Position numbers and translations under genes: made by a program. A stretch of 64,000 nucleotides of DNA from the NCBI RefSeq assembly GCF_000382125.1, contig NZ_KB907547.1, positions 372,001 through 436,000 on the forward strand, in the 5' to 3' direction. Below the pieces are notes generated by a model, which did not search any database, was not told the origin of the DNA, and saw nothing but the letters and a program-made list of their open reading frames with translations. This document shows, piece by piece, positions 1-8,208 of this stretch (position 1 is its first letter; each line of letters begins with the position of its first letter). Source of the DNA: Eudoraea adriatica DSM 19308. GTDB lineage: Bacteria > Bacteroidota > Bacteroidia > Flavobacteriales > Flavobacteriaceae.

Positions 1-21
1 TGGTTTTTAAAATTTTGGTTT

Positions 22-1425
22 CTAAAGATTTTCCGGATTAATTGCCAGGCTTCTAAATAATTTAGCCTTGGCACTCAGGTATTTGTTTTGAACTTCATTT
101 TGCTTGAGTTCGGAATCAATGAGTCTATTTTCCCTGCTAATTATTAAAAACAAGGAACTTTCTCCGAAATCGAATTTTCTTTCTTCTGCTGCCAATAGTT
201 TATTATAGTCACTAACAATATCCTCAATAAGTGAATTCTGTATCTGATAAGAATCCAAAGCATTATAGGTTGCCAAAACTTTATTTTGAATTTCTATTTC
301 AGCATTGTCCAATTCAAATTGAGTATCGTTTAGTTTAAACTTTGCTAATTTCAGATCTCCTCTTTCCTTTCTTAAAAATAATGGGAACAGGAAGTTAACA
401 CCTCCTTTATATTGCTGTGAATCATAAGAACTCAGAGTGCCCGGGGTTTCTGTAAGGAAGTTATACTCAATATCAATTTTTGGCAATAATTTATTGGCTT
501 TTAACCTCTTATCTACCTCCAGGCCGGCCAATTTAAACCCTAAAGACTTAATCTTAGGATGGTTTTCCAATGAAAAACTATCTAACGGTTTTCCCATGAT
601 TTCCAGCGTAATATCCACCTCCTTATTTATGTCGATATTTGGAATGACATTTGGCTGCAACTCTATTGGAATATTATTTTCGATCCATAAATAATTCGAA
701 AGCTCCAAAGTCGTATTGGTCAACTCAACCATGGCTTGTTCGAGACGAAGTTGCCTGTCCTGTAATGCAATTTTGGCTTCCACAACATCTATTGATGCAA
801 TATCACCTGCTTCCGCACTACGCTTAATTCCTTCCAATCTAGAACCGGCATTACCAACAAAATTCTCATAAACCGTTTTGTTTCTGTATGCCTGTAACCA
901 ATGGAAATAGGCTACTGACGCTTTATATAGAATCTCATTAACTAATAAATCTCTATCTGCCAGGGTCTGTTCTTTAAAATATTTGGCTCGTTTTAAGGTT
1001 GCCATTCTTTCATTGATCCATATTCCCTGAAGCACTGAAACAGAGATTCCCGCACTAAACAATCCGTCCTCTGGCAATGATTCATCCGGATTTAGAAACT
1101 CTCCATCATCCTGCTGAAAGTTACCTTTCAATTCTATCCCATACCAGGTAGGGACTTTGAAGGTAGCGTTAAAACGGTCATAATACTCAACACCCTTAAA
1201 CTGCTTTCTTTCGTAATCTACTTCAATTTTTGGATCAAATCCACCTCTTGAGCGCATTAGATTTGCTTGCCCAATACCAATTTGTAATTCGGCCTGACGA
1301 GCAATAGGATGATATTTTTTTACATATCCTAAGAACTCGTAAAAGCTTAAAACTAGGGTGTCGTTCCCCTGAGCGTTTAATGAAAGTGAAACGAAAAGAA
1401 TAAGTAAAAACCAATGCTTTTTCAT
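22..1425 (-). CDS. TolC family outer membrane efflux channel
   Basis: This 467-residue protein is the probable outer membrane exit duct of the export system encoded just upstream. It starts with a signal peptide (MKKHWFLLILFVSLSLNAQ) and has the long amphipathic helical stretches with repeated heptads expected of an OEP/TolC protein (PF02321), for example around residues 150-230 and 330-440. I chose the ATG at 1425 because the signal peptide begins there; the in-frame extension to 1488 lies inside the upstream hlyD-like gene and would spoil the signal peptide. Only one base separates it from the adaptor stop codon at 1427, so it is the last gene of the four-gene operon. The substrate cannot be read from the sequence. 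Confidence 0.88.
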   Translation of the reverse strand: MKKHWFLLILFVSLSLNAQGNDTLVLSFYEFLGYVKKYHPIARQAELQIGIGQANLMRSRGGFDPKIEVDYERKQFKGVEYYDRFNATFKVPTWYGIELKGNFQQDDGEFLNPDESLPEDGLFSAGISVSVLQGIWINERMATLKRAKYFKEQTLADRDLLVNEILYKASVAYFHWLQAYRNKTVYENFVGNAGSRLEGIKRSAEAGDIASIDVVEAKIALQDRQLRLEQAMVELTNTTLELSNYLWIENNIPIELQPNVIPNIDINKEVDITLEIMGKPLDSFSLENHPKIKSLGFKLAGLEVDKRLKANKLLPKIDIEYNFLTETPGTLSSYDSQQYKGGVNFLFPLFLRKERGDLKLAKFKLNDTQFELDNAEIEIQNKVLATYNALDSYQIQNSLIEDIVSDYNKLLAAEERKFDFGESSLFLIISRENRLIDSELKQNEVQNKYLSAKAKLFRSLAINPENL

Positions 1426-1426
1426 A

Positions 1427-2779
1427 TTACTTTTTCTCAGATTTAGACATTTCCCCATTCGGCTGATAGTAATTAGGAGGGAAACCATTTAGCTGTCGCC
1501 ACAATTCAAACCAAATCGGCACGTCCTCTAAAAGGGCTATAGTATAGGCTCCGGAACCAACTCTTAAATCCTTTGGCCATTCATGGTCATTTGGATCAGG
1601 TGCTAATAGAATTCTGTATTTTCCATTGTCACTAATAAAAGTTTCAATGGCTACTACCTTTCCTCCATAAGTACCATAAGAGGCATTAGGCCATCCGCTA
1701 AAAACAATAGCTGGCCAGCCATCAAATTGAATGCGCACCTCTTCGCCCAAATGCATTAGCGGAAGATCTATAGGCTCAACATAAGTCTCAACTGCCAAAT
1801 CATAGTCCGCAGGCATAATTCCTACCAAGCGCTCTCCTTCTTTGAATGTTTCACCTACACCGCCTTTAATGGCTTTATTGATATAACCATTTTGCGGTGC
1901 CCTTACGTAATACATTTCATTACGCATACTATAATTTGTAAACTCATTTTCCAGCTTTGTTACCTGAGCTTCAGAATCAAATTGATTGGATTGTGCCGTA
2001 TACATATCGCTTTGCGCTTTGGATATTTTATCTGTATACGCCGCATTAACTCTGCTTATTTCTACCTGGGCATTTATAACCTCATTTTTTGAAGCAAGTA
2101 ATTTATTCTCCTGCGAGATTAGTTTAGCCTGGGTTTCCTGCAACTTCAACCTTTTCTCCTCTACATCTGTTACGGCCTTTAATCCTTCTTTCTGCAATTG
2201 TACTACCCTGTTATATTGCCTTTCAGCAATACTGATGTTAGTTTTGGCGGCCTCCAGGTCAATGCTGTCACTTTGAACCTTCAATTTTGCCTGAATCAAT
2301 TTATTCTCTGCCTGTTGATATTTCAGTTTCCGTTCGTTATTTAAAGCACTTATCTGATTATTAAGGGCTTTGACTTTACCTTCATAAGAAGTTACCGCAT
2401 TTGACTTTGCAACTATTTGTTGCCCCGTTCTTTCTACCAAATTAGGATCGAAGTACTCATTTTTCGTTTCTGAAATAAATAAAATAGTATCGCCTTTTTT
2501 CACATAATCCCCTTCCTGCACATACCATTTCTCAATTCTACCGGGAATAGGCGACTGAATGGTCTGCGGCCGCTGATCTGGCTTTAGGGTAGTTAGATAA
2601 CCCGTACCAGAGACATTTTGTGTCCAGGGCAAAAAAAGAATAATTATACCCGTGAATGCGAATATCAAAAGGAAGCGATTAAAATGCTTATAATGACGCG
2701 TATGAAAAACTTCCCTGGCAGAACTAAATTGTAATAAGTTCACCTTTTGATTTAATCTATTTGGAGATATATTTAGCAT
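1427..2779 (-). CDS. HlyD family periplasmic adaptor (membrane fusion protein)
   Basis: This 450-residue protein links an inner membrane transporter to the TolC-type channel. It shows one membrane anchor (about residues 35-52, FLLIFAFTGIIILFLPW), a lipoyl-like half motif (IQSPIPGRIEKWYVQEGDYVKKGDTI, here about residues 73-98), a long coiled-coil hairpin (about 125-285, rich in K, E, Q and A) and the returning lipoyl half (YVRAPQNGYINKAIKGGVGE). That order is typical of HlyD/EmrA adaptors. It follows the ABC gene by five bases and is followed by the channel gene after one base, so the three parts are co-transcribed. The family assignment is firm; the cargo is unknown. Confidence 0.9.
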   Translation of the reverse strand: MLNISPNRLNQKVNLLQFSSAREVFHTRHYKHFNRFLLIFAFTGIIILFLPWTQNVSGTGYLTTLKPDQRPQTIQSPIPGRIEKWYVQEGDYVKKGDTILFISETKNEYFDPNLVERTGQQIVAKSNAVTSYEGKVKALNNQISALNNERKLKYQQAENKLIQAKLKVQSDSIDLEAAKTNISIAERQYNRVVQLQKEGLKAVTDVEEKRLKLQETQAKLISQENKLLASKNEVINAQVEISRVNAAYTDKISKAQSDMYTAQSNQFDSEAQVTKLENEFTNYSMRNEMYYVRAPQNGYINKAIKGGVGETFKEGERLVGIMPADYDLAVETYVEPIDLPLMHLGEEVRIQFDGWPAIVFSGWPNASYGTYGGKVVAIETFISDNGKYRILLAPDPNDHEWPKDLRVGSGAYTIALLEDVPIWFELWRQLNGFPPNYYQPNGEMSKSEKK

Positions 2780-2784
2780 GTCTT

Positions 2785-4452
2785 TTAACTTTCACTAATT
2801 ATTTTGCCTTTGTCCATTGTGATTATTCTTGTACAATGGTTTACCCATTCGTCATTCTGACTAACTACAACCAATGCCCACGGCCGGTCTTTACCAGAGA
2901 GAAAATTCATGATTTCCTTAGTTTCCTCAATTCCAAACTGATCTAAGGGGTCTTTAAGAATAAGCAACCTTGGTTTTCTGACAATACTTCGCGCCAGAAC
3001 AATTTTCTTTGTGATTACATAGGGTATTTGTTGTCCTTCGGGATATAACATGGTTTTGATTCCTTTAGGTTGCTCCTTGACAAATTGCGTTAATCCGGTT
3101 TTTTCAAGAGCCCAGTAAACATCTTGATCGGATATATCTGTATCCCCAAAAGTGATATTTTCGAGTATACTTCCTTCAAAAGGGGACTCCTCTGTAAGAG
3201 ACTGGCCTAAATGTGAGCGGTAATAATTTAAATTAATTGATTTTAAAGAAACATTATTAACAAAAATATCACCTTGATCGGGCTCAATTATACCCGCTAT
3301 CAGCCGAAGTAATGTAGATTTACCGGATCCACTGCCACCGCGTATTAATATGGCGCATTTAGGTGTAATATTCAAGGAAACAGAATCAATGATATGTTTG
3401 CTTCGTCCTGGAACATTGTATCTTACATTGTCTAATTCAACTACAAAACTTTCATCATCCTTAAATGGTTTTTCACCTTGCTGTGGCTCCAATTCTTTGT
3501 CTACTACCTGACCTAACTTTTCAAGTGAGGTTAGTAAATCATAAAATGTCTCCAAACCCAATATCAGTTTTTCCACTGAACTTATTACCAATAATATGAT
3601 AATTTCTGCCGCAACAAACTGCCCAATATTCATCTCCTGATTAAGTACAAGAATCCCCCCTATAAGCAATAAGCCCAATGTTACCAACACTTTAAAGCCA
3701 ATCATTTGAATAAACTGGATCACTAATATTTTAAAGTGACTTTCCCTCGCACTAAGATAATCAGACACCAGTGCGTCCGTTTTATTCATAGCTAAATTGG
3801 TCTTACCAGACAGCTTAAAACTAATTATGGAGCGCGCCACTTCCTGTATCCAATGGGCAACTTTGTATTTATTTTTTGATTCGTCCAAACTAGTCTCCAT
3901 CCCGCGTTGTGCAGTAAATTTGAATACTATATAAATAAGTAGTAATAGCAGAATCCCATAAATAATAAAGAAGGGATGATAAAATGAAAGCAATAATAAT
4001 CCAAGTATTATTTGAAGTAAAGCGGCAGGGAAATCAATTAATATTTTAGAAAGCCCCTTTTGAACATTGAGGGTGTCAAAAAAACGATTCGCTAACTCCG
4101 GAGGATAGAAATTCAGCAATTGGTTCATCTTTATTTTCGGGAACCTATAGGCAAACTCAAATGCTGATCTAGTAAATATTTTTTGCTGAACATTTTCAAT
4201 GATCCTTATTTGCATTAATTGCAGGACTCCTACAAAAGCTACTGCCAAGGTTACAAGTATTACCAAAATAATCCAGGAAGTACTAACCTGCGCACCCTGT
4301 ATAAGGTTAATTATAGCCTGTATTCCCAGGGGAAGAGACAAATTAACAATTCCCGCAAAAATTGCGTAGTAAAAAACCTGGAGAATATCTCTCTTATCCA
4401 GCTTTAGCAATCCTAATAAACGCTGCCAGGCACTAAGAATATTTTTAGCCAT
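2785..4452 (-). CDS. ABC transporter half-molecule (permease plus ATPase) with degenerate ATPase motifs
   Basis: This 555-residue protein has an N-terminal type I exporter membrane domain (about residues 20-310, six hydrophobic segments) and a C-terminal nucleotide-binding domain (about 340-555). The Walker A is intact (GGSGSGKST, residues 372-380) and a Q-loop glutamine is present (SHLGQSLTEESPFEGSI). The LSGGQ signature is replaced by a segment reading about PYVITKK before VLARSI (474-489). Walker B reads LLILKDP, with Lys500 where Asp is expected and Asp501 where the catalytic Glu is expected. The switch histidine is replaced in VVVSQND (Gln532). It overlaps the tetR-like gene by 8 bases and precedes the adaptor by 5. 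It may work slowly, need a partner or rely mostly on nucleotide binding; this is inference. Confidence 0.87.
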   Translation of the reverse strand: MAKNILSAWQRLLGLLKLDKRDILQVFYYAIFAGIVNLSLPLGIQAIINLIQGAQVSTSWIILVILVTLAVAFVGVLQLMQIRIIENVQQKIFTRSAFEFAYRFPKIKMNQLLNFYPPELANRFFDTLNVQKGLSKILIDFPAALLQIILGLLLLSFYHPFFIIYGILLLLLIYIVFKFTAQRGMETSLDESKNKYKVAHWIQEVARSIISFKLSGKTNLAMNKTDALVSDYLSARESHFKILVIQFIQMIGFKVLVTLGLLLIGGILVLNQEMNIGQFVAAEIIILLVISSVEKLILGLETFYDLLTSLEKLGQVVDKELEPQQGEKPFKDDESFVVELDNVRYNVPGRSKHIIDSVSLNITPKCAILIRGGSGSGKSTLLRLIAGIIEPDQGDIFVNNVSLKSINLNYYRSHLGQSLTEESPFEGSILENITFGDTDISDQDVYWALEKTGLTQFVKEQPKGIKTMLYPEGQQIPYVITKKIVLARSIVRKPRLLILKDPLDQFGIEETKEIMNFLSGKDRPWALVVVSQNDEWVNHCTRIITMDKGKIISES

Positions 4453-5131
4453 TTTTTTTAATATTTAAGGTATTAAATGTGAGGTGTTTAAAATATTCCG
4501 TGGGGGTTATTTTCTTATTGCAACTTGTTAAAGAAGAAAAATGATCCATTAAAAAATACTGATGCAAAGCCCCCTCTATAATAGTACTGGCCAGACTTGA
4601 GGAATAAGGATAATCCGGATTAACCTCATTTATCATAAGGCTCATTCTATTAACCAGTCGTTTGTATATTACGAAATAACCGTCCTTGTTTTCCTGATCT
4701 ACTTCTTTAGTCAGATAAGATTTGGAATACTCATTGATTACAATTTTATTCAGTAGAACTTCATTAATGTGGGTAAAAGCCAAGTCAATCTCGGTGGCTT
4801 GCGTCACAATTTCAATGGCTCTTTCCAGTTTGGAATTAGCTTCCGGGATACTGTTTGTTGCAAAAACCAACTGATATTCAAGCCAACCCCAATACCATGA
4901 AGCCAGATAAAGCAAAAGTTTATGTTTGTTTTCAAAATAGCGGTATATAGAACTTTCATTAGATCCGATTTTTTGACCTAGCTTTTTAAATGTAAAACTC
5001 TCGAAACCAAAATCATTGATCATAAAAATACTTTCTTCAACAATTCGTTTACCCAGGTTTGAGGACTCCGGGTCCTTTACATATAGTTTATCATTAATTG
5101 TAATCCGAACAGACTGGAATAATCTTTCCAT
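4445..5131 (-). CDS. TetR family transcriptional regulator
   Basis: This 228-residue protein has a TetR-type helix-turn-helix near residues 30-75 (IVEESIFMINDFGFESFTFKKLGQ followed by SNESSIYRYFENKHKLL in separate stretches), where the YRYFENK motif is the recognition helix end typical of TetR/AcrR. The remaining helical C-terminal domain would bind a ligand. It is the first gene of the export operon: its stop overlaps the ABC gene start by 8 bases (ATGGCTAA). Upstream lie three palindromic sites (5161-5219) and a TATATTTG promoter element, so autoregulation and control of the exporter are likely. The inducer is unknown. The ATG at 5131 is the first start after the promoter element. Confidence 0.88.
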   Translation of the reverse strand: MERLFQSVRITINDKLYVKDPESSNLGKRIVEESIFMINDFGFESFTFKKLGQKIGSNESSIYRYFENKHKLLLYLASWYWGWLEYQLVFATNSIPEANSKLERAIEIVTQATEIDLAFTHINEVLLNKIVINEYSKSYLTKEVDQENKDGYFVIYKRLVNRMSLMINEVNPDYPYSSSLASTIIEGALHQYFLMDHFSSLTSCNKKITPTEYFKHLTFNTLNIKKNG

Positions 5132-5153
5132 ATACTTTTATTTAAATATTGCG

Positions 5154-5161
5154 CAAATATA
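5154..5161 (-). promoter_or_regulatory. -7 promoter element of the tetR-exporter operon
   Basis: The minus strand reads TATATTTG, matching the Bacteroidota -7 consensus TAnnTTTG. The -33 region at N19 spacing reads TTAT, a poor match. Operator-like site 1 starts at its last base and lies between -7 and -33, which suits repression. The tetR-like ATG lies about 23 bases downstream. Confidence 0.5.
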
Positions 5162-5219
5162 ATAGTATTACTATCATGTTATAATAGTTTAACTATTTTT
5201 TAACGAAAGTATTACTATT
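5161..5219. promoter_or_regulatory. Three palindromic operator-like sites at 22-bp spacing
   Basis: Three 15-bp sites resemble AATAGTATTACTATT: 5161-5175 (14 of 15 matches, containing the perfect 13-bp palindrome ATAGTATTACTAT), 5183-5197 (AATAGTTTAACTATT, a perfect palindrome around a central T, 13 of 15) and 5205-5219 (GAAAGTATTACTATT, 13 of 15). Their centres are at 5168, 5190 and 5212, exactly 22 bp apart, about two helical turns. They sit in the divergent region between the tetR-like gene and tag. The likely ligand is the adjacent TetR protein; this is inferred from position. Confidence 0.65.
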
Positions 5220-5307
5220 TTTTATCTCTGAGGATAGCGTACAAATATTAACTCCTAATAAATTCCATTCCGATTAATGCTATATCTTTATATAAAAGAT
5301 TGTGTTT

Positions 5308-5871
5308 ATGGAAGTGCATAAATGTGGTTGGTGTCTGGGCAATGATTTATACGAAGCCTATCATGATGAAGAGTGGGGTGTTCCTGTAAAAGATGATGCT
5401 ACCTTATTTGAATTCCTGGTATTGGAAACTTTTCAGGCCGGGTTGAGCTGGCTTACCGTATTAAAGAAACGGGAAAATTTCAGAAGAGCTTTTGACAATT
5501 TTGATTACAGGAAAATTGCGGCCTATAATCAATCTGAAATTGACGCTTTGCTAAAGGATTCAGGTATCATTCGAAATAAACTTAAAATTAGGGCTACAGT
5601 TTCAAATGCCAGGGCTTTTATTGAAGTACAGAAAGAATTTGGGAGTTTTAGCGACTATATCTGGGGTTTTGTAAATGGTAAACCCATAAAAAATAGTTTT
5701 GCAGATTACAGGGATGCCCCGTCAAAAACATCACTTTCGGATACTTTAAGCAAGGATCTGAAGAAACGCGGGTTCAAGTTTGTTGGAAGCACGGTGGTTT
5801 ATGCCCATATGCAGGCAACAGGGATGGTCAATGATCACGAATTAAATTGTTTTAGATATGAACAGGTATAG
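5308..5871 (+). CDS. tag: DNA-3-methyladenine glycosylase I
   Basis: This 187-residue base-excision enzyme removes 3-methyladenine from alkylated DNA. It shows the Tag hallmarks: the N-terminal KCGWC and YHDEEWGVP motifs, the LFEFLVLETFQAGLSW helix that holds the catalytic glutamate, and a C-terminal HELNC. The cysteines and histidines correspond to the zinc-binding set known in E. coli Tag. Length is typical. I prefer the ATG at 5308 (MEVHKCGWC); a GTG two codons upstream is also possible. It is divergent from the tetR-like exporter operon, and operator-like sites lie in the shared upstream region, so co-regulation is possible. Its 3' end overlaps the next gene by 14 bases. Confidence 0.93.
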   Translation: MEVHKCGWCLGNDLYEAYHDEEWGVPVKDDATLFEFLVLETFQAGLSWLTVLKKRENFRRAFDNFDYRKIAAYNQSEIDALLKDSGIIRNKLKIRATVSNARAFIEVQKEFGSFSDYIWGFVNGKPIKNSFADYRDAPSKTSLSDTLSKDLKKRGFKFVGSTVVYAHMQATGMVNDHELNCFRYEQV

Positions 5872-6448
5872 GTTTTTATTATTGGTAATTATAGCTTTAT
5901 TGCAATATTCAACAAGCCTTTCTCAGGTAAAAGTTGAGCGCGAACATAGAATTAAAAAAAATCAATTCCCCGATGCAGCCCATGATTTCATCCAGGAGAA
6001 ACTGCAGGATGCCAAGAAAATTCGTTTTTATAAAGAAACGGATACTACAAAAATTACTTATGAGGCGAAGTTTAAAAAAGATAAACTGCACTACAGTGTT
6101 GAATTTGATGAATCTGGCAAACTTGAGGATATTGAAATTCTAATCAAAGAAGTAGACGTCCCCGAGGATTCGTGGTCACAAATCACAAAGTTTCTCAAAG
6201 AAAAGTTTAATAAATATAAAATTAGAAAGATTCAGCAACAATACCCTATTACCCGTGGTGAAACAGCAGAATCTACTTTAAACAATGCATTCCAAAATCT
6301 TTTGATTCCTTCCTTAAATTATGAATTAATGGTATGGGGTAAAATACAGGAGGAACATGCAGACTTTGAAATACTGTTCGGAGCGGACGGAGGTTTTATT
6401 AAAATGAGGGAATCTCTTCCGGCCAACTATGATCATGTACTCTATTAA
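5858..6448 (+). CDS. Secreted protein of unknown function (PepSY-like)
   Basis: This 196-residue protein has a signal peptide (MNRYRFLLLVIIALLQYSTSLSQ, in which cleavage after about residue 22 is likely) and no further membrane segments, so it should be periplasmic or surface exposed. The body alternates short helices and strands (KITYEAKFKKDKLHYSVEFD, EDIEILIKEVDVP), reminiscent of PepSY-like folds, but I cannot name a family with confidence. It overlaps tag by 14 bases and the next gene by about 20, so the three are probably one transcript. The downstream partner is a predicted outer membrane barrel, which makes a joint envelope function plausible. Confidence 0.8.
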   Translation: MNRYRFLLLVIIALLQYSTSLSQVKVEREHRIKKNQFPDAAHDFIQEKLQDAKKIRFYKETDTTKITYEAKFKKDKLHYSVEFDESGKLEDIEILIKEVDVPEDSWSQITKFLKEKFNKYKIRKIQQQYPITRGETAESTLNNAFQNLLIPSLNYELMVWGKIQEEHADFEILFGADGGFIKMRESLPANYDHVLY

Positions 6449-7121
6449 TAATTACAAACTTTTAATTGGCTTACTCCTATTTTCTGTTTTTATCAGAGGT
6501 CAGGAAAATTTCACTACCTATGCAGAGCCCCGTTTATCTCTGAATTACAACCTTTCCAAAATGTATTCGCACAACTGGACCGTTGCCAACAGGAGCACAA
6601 TATATGAATCATCAGAATTAGAATTTAATGCACTTCAGTTTGACATAGGTCATTTTTCAAATTTCAAAATAGGTGGTAATCAAAGTTTGAGCCTGGGAAT
6701 ATTATTCAGATATTCTGAACTATTTGAACGGGAAAGTATAAATGAATTTCGAATAACTGAACAATACAACATTATATCCAGATCACATATTGTTCGCTAT
6801 GGCCATAGATTTAGGGCCGAACAAAGAATTACATCACTACTAACCATTCATCGATTCAGATATAGATTTACATTAGACCTGCCCCTCGAAGGACAGAATT
6901 TAGATGTAGGAGAAAGTTATTTTATTGGAAATGCCGAAACACTGCTGAATGTAGGTAAGGATTTAAAGCCAATTTACGAACAACGTTTTACAGCGAATTT
7001 TGGTTGGTTATTAAGCTCTAAAACCAAATTGCAATTTGGGCTTGAATATAGATTGCTGAATTTTACAGAGACCATTCTACATAGAACATTATTGCTTTCT
7101 TCCCTAAACTTCAGCCTGTAA
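6429..7121 (+). CDS. DUF2490-like outer membrane beta-barrel protein
   Basis: This 230-residue protein begins with a hydrophobic signal segment (about residues 8-24, ending IRGQ) and then consists of alternating amphipathic strands ending in a C-terminal phenylalanine-rich strand (LLLSSLNFSL), as in small outer membrane barrels. Repeated patterns such as HRFRAEQRI and HRFRYRFTLDL resemble DUF2490 proteins of Bacteroidota. Starts at 6429 and 6435 are both possible; either overlaps the upstream gene, which suggests translational coupling. Its 3' end overlaps the convergent aat gene by 18 bases. No enzymatic motif is visible; a structural or transport role is the most that can be said. Confidence 0.78.
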   Translation: MIMYSINNYKLLIGLLLFSVFIRGQENFTTYAEPRLSLNYNLSKMYSHNWTVANRSTIYESSELEFNALQFDIGHFSNFKIGGNQSLSLGILFRYSELFERESINEFRITEQYNIISRSHIVRYGHRFRAEQRITSLLTIHRFRYRFTLDLPLEGQNLDVGESYFIGNAETLLNVGKDLKPIYEQRFTANFGWLLSSKTKLQFGLEYRLLNFTETILHRTLLLSSLNFSL

Positions 7122-7766
7122 CAATTCCAAAAATTTCTTTCTCGGGATCTCCTCTGCCCCCAAACTTTCCAAATGTTCTGTGTATAATTGGCAATCAATG
7201 AATTTATAATTAAGTCTTTCCAGGTCCCGGGCTAATTTTATAAATGCAAATTTAGATGCATTTGACACCTTAGAGAACATACTTTCACCACAAAATACAT
7301 GCCCCAGATCAATGCCATAAAGGCCTCCAACCAGTTTATTATCTTCCCAAACCTCGTAAGAAATGGCAATACGCAGATCATGAAGCTTCAGATAGGCCTC
7401 TTTCATGTTAGAAGTAATCCATGTGCCATCCTGCCCTGCTCTCTCTATTTGGGCACAGGCTTCCAGAACTTCCTTAAAGCATTTATTCCTGGTTAAAGTA
7501 AACCGCGTACCCGACATAATTTGTCGCATACTTTTAGAAATCTTTATTTTCCCGGGGAATAGGACCATCCTTGGATTCGGACTCCACCATAAAATCAAAG
7601 AATCATCATTGAACCAGGGGAATATACCCGATCTATATGCGAGCAATAATCGTTGCGGAGATAAATCGCCCCCAATGGCCAATAATCCCTCCGAATTAGC
7701 ATTTTCTGCAGGAGGGAACTCCAACCGCTCTGTTAATAAGTAAATTTCAGTATTCTTTTTTTTCAA
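7104..7766 (-). CDS. aat: Leucyl/phenylalanyl-tRNA--protein transferase
   Basis: This 220-residue cytoplasmic enzyme adds Leu or Phe from tRNA to N-terminal Arg or Lys, marking proteins for ClpAP in the N-end rule pathway. Family motifs are clear: FPPAENANSEGLLAIGGDLS, YRSGIFPWF, WWSPNPRMVL, GGLYGIDLG, FCGESMFS and FIDCQLYTEHLESLGAEEIPR. The start is a TTG at 7766; no ATG or GTG lies near the family N-terminus, so this non-ATG start is probably genuine. The gene is not tightly linked to other genes on its strand, and its 3' end overlaps the convergent barrel gene. Confidence 0.95.
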   Translation of the reverse strand: MKKKNTEIYLLTERLEFPPAENANSEGLLAIGGDLSPQRLLLAYRSGIFPWFNDDSLILWWSPNPRMVLFPGKIKISKSMRQIMSGTRFTLTRNKCFKEVLEACAQIERAGQDGTWITSNMKEAYLKLHDLRIAISYEVWEDNKLVGGLYGIDLGHVFCGESMFSKVSNASKFAFIKLARDLERLNYKFIDCQLYTEHLESLGAEEIPRKKFLELLQAEV

Positions 7767-7830
7767 GTTTAGCAGTTCTTGGAATTACTGGTCAACCTAA
7801 AAATATTTTACAGATGTAAAATGCTTTTGT

Positions 7831-8208
7831 CTAAAAAGGAAGGTCGTCATGATCCTCTTCATTTAGTTCTTCAGCTGGTTCAAATGCCTCTATTGGAGCT
7901 ACCGGTGGCATTCCGCTTTCAGCTTGATCTGTTTGTAATGATTCTATTCGCCATCCCTGGACAGAATTAAAATATTTTACCTCACCCTGAGGGTTTGTCC
8001 ATTCTCTTCCTCTTAGGTTAATGCTGACTTTTACTGTTTCACCAACATTATGCTTATTAAGTAAGTCGCATTTATCCTGAACAAATTCTACCAATATATG
8101 TTGAGGGTACTGTTCTTCTGTGGTAATAACCAACTCTCTTTTTCTAAAACCATTATTTCCAAAGGTTTTAGTCTCACCAATCATTTTAATTTTTCCTTGT
8201 ATTTCCAT
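7831..8208 (-). CDS. DUF3127 OB-fold protein with an SSB-like C-terminal tail
   Basis: This 125-residue protein matches DUF3127 (MEIQGKIKMIGETKTFG, GFRKRELVI, VEFVQDKCDLL, GWRIESLQ), a family expected to adopt an OB fold. After residue 95 there is a proline- and acid-rich linker and the protein ends HDDLPF. The SSB of the same window (28390-28857) ends DDDLPF, and E. coli SSB ends DDDIPF, the peptide that recruits repair enzymes. The architecture (OB domain, flexible acidic linker, DDLPF tip) is therefore that of an SSB. Its 5' end overlaps the flavin reductase gene by 23 bases, so it is probably the second gene of that transcript. The function is inferred only. Confidence 0.85.
   Translation of the reverse strand: MEIQGKIKMIGETKTFGNNGFRKRELVITTEEQYPQHILVEFVQDKCDLLNKHNVGETVKVSINLRGREWTNPQGEVKYFNSVQGWRIESLQTDQAESGMPPVAPIEAFEPAEELNEEDHDDLPF

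Noticed and set aside
1426-1488. N-terminal extension of the TolC-type gene
   Set aside because: It lies inside the adaptor gene and would place 21 residues before a clear signal peptide.
5302-5307. GTG start of tag
   Set aside because: The ATG two codons later gives the typical N-terminus; the difference is only two residues and cannot be settled.
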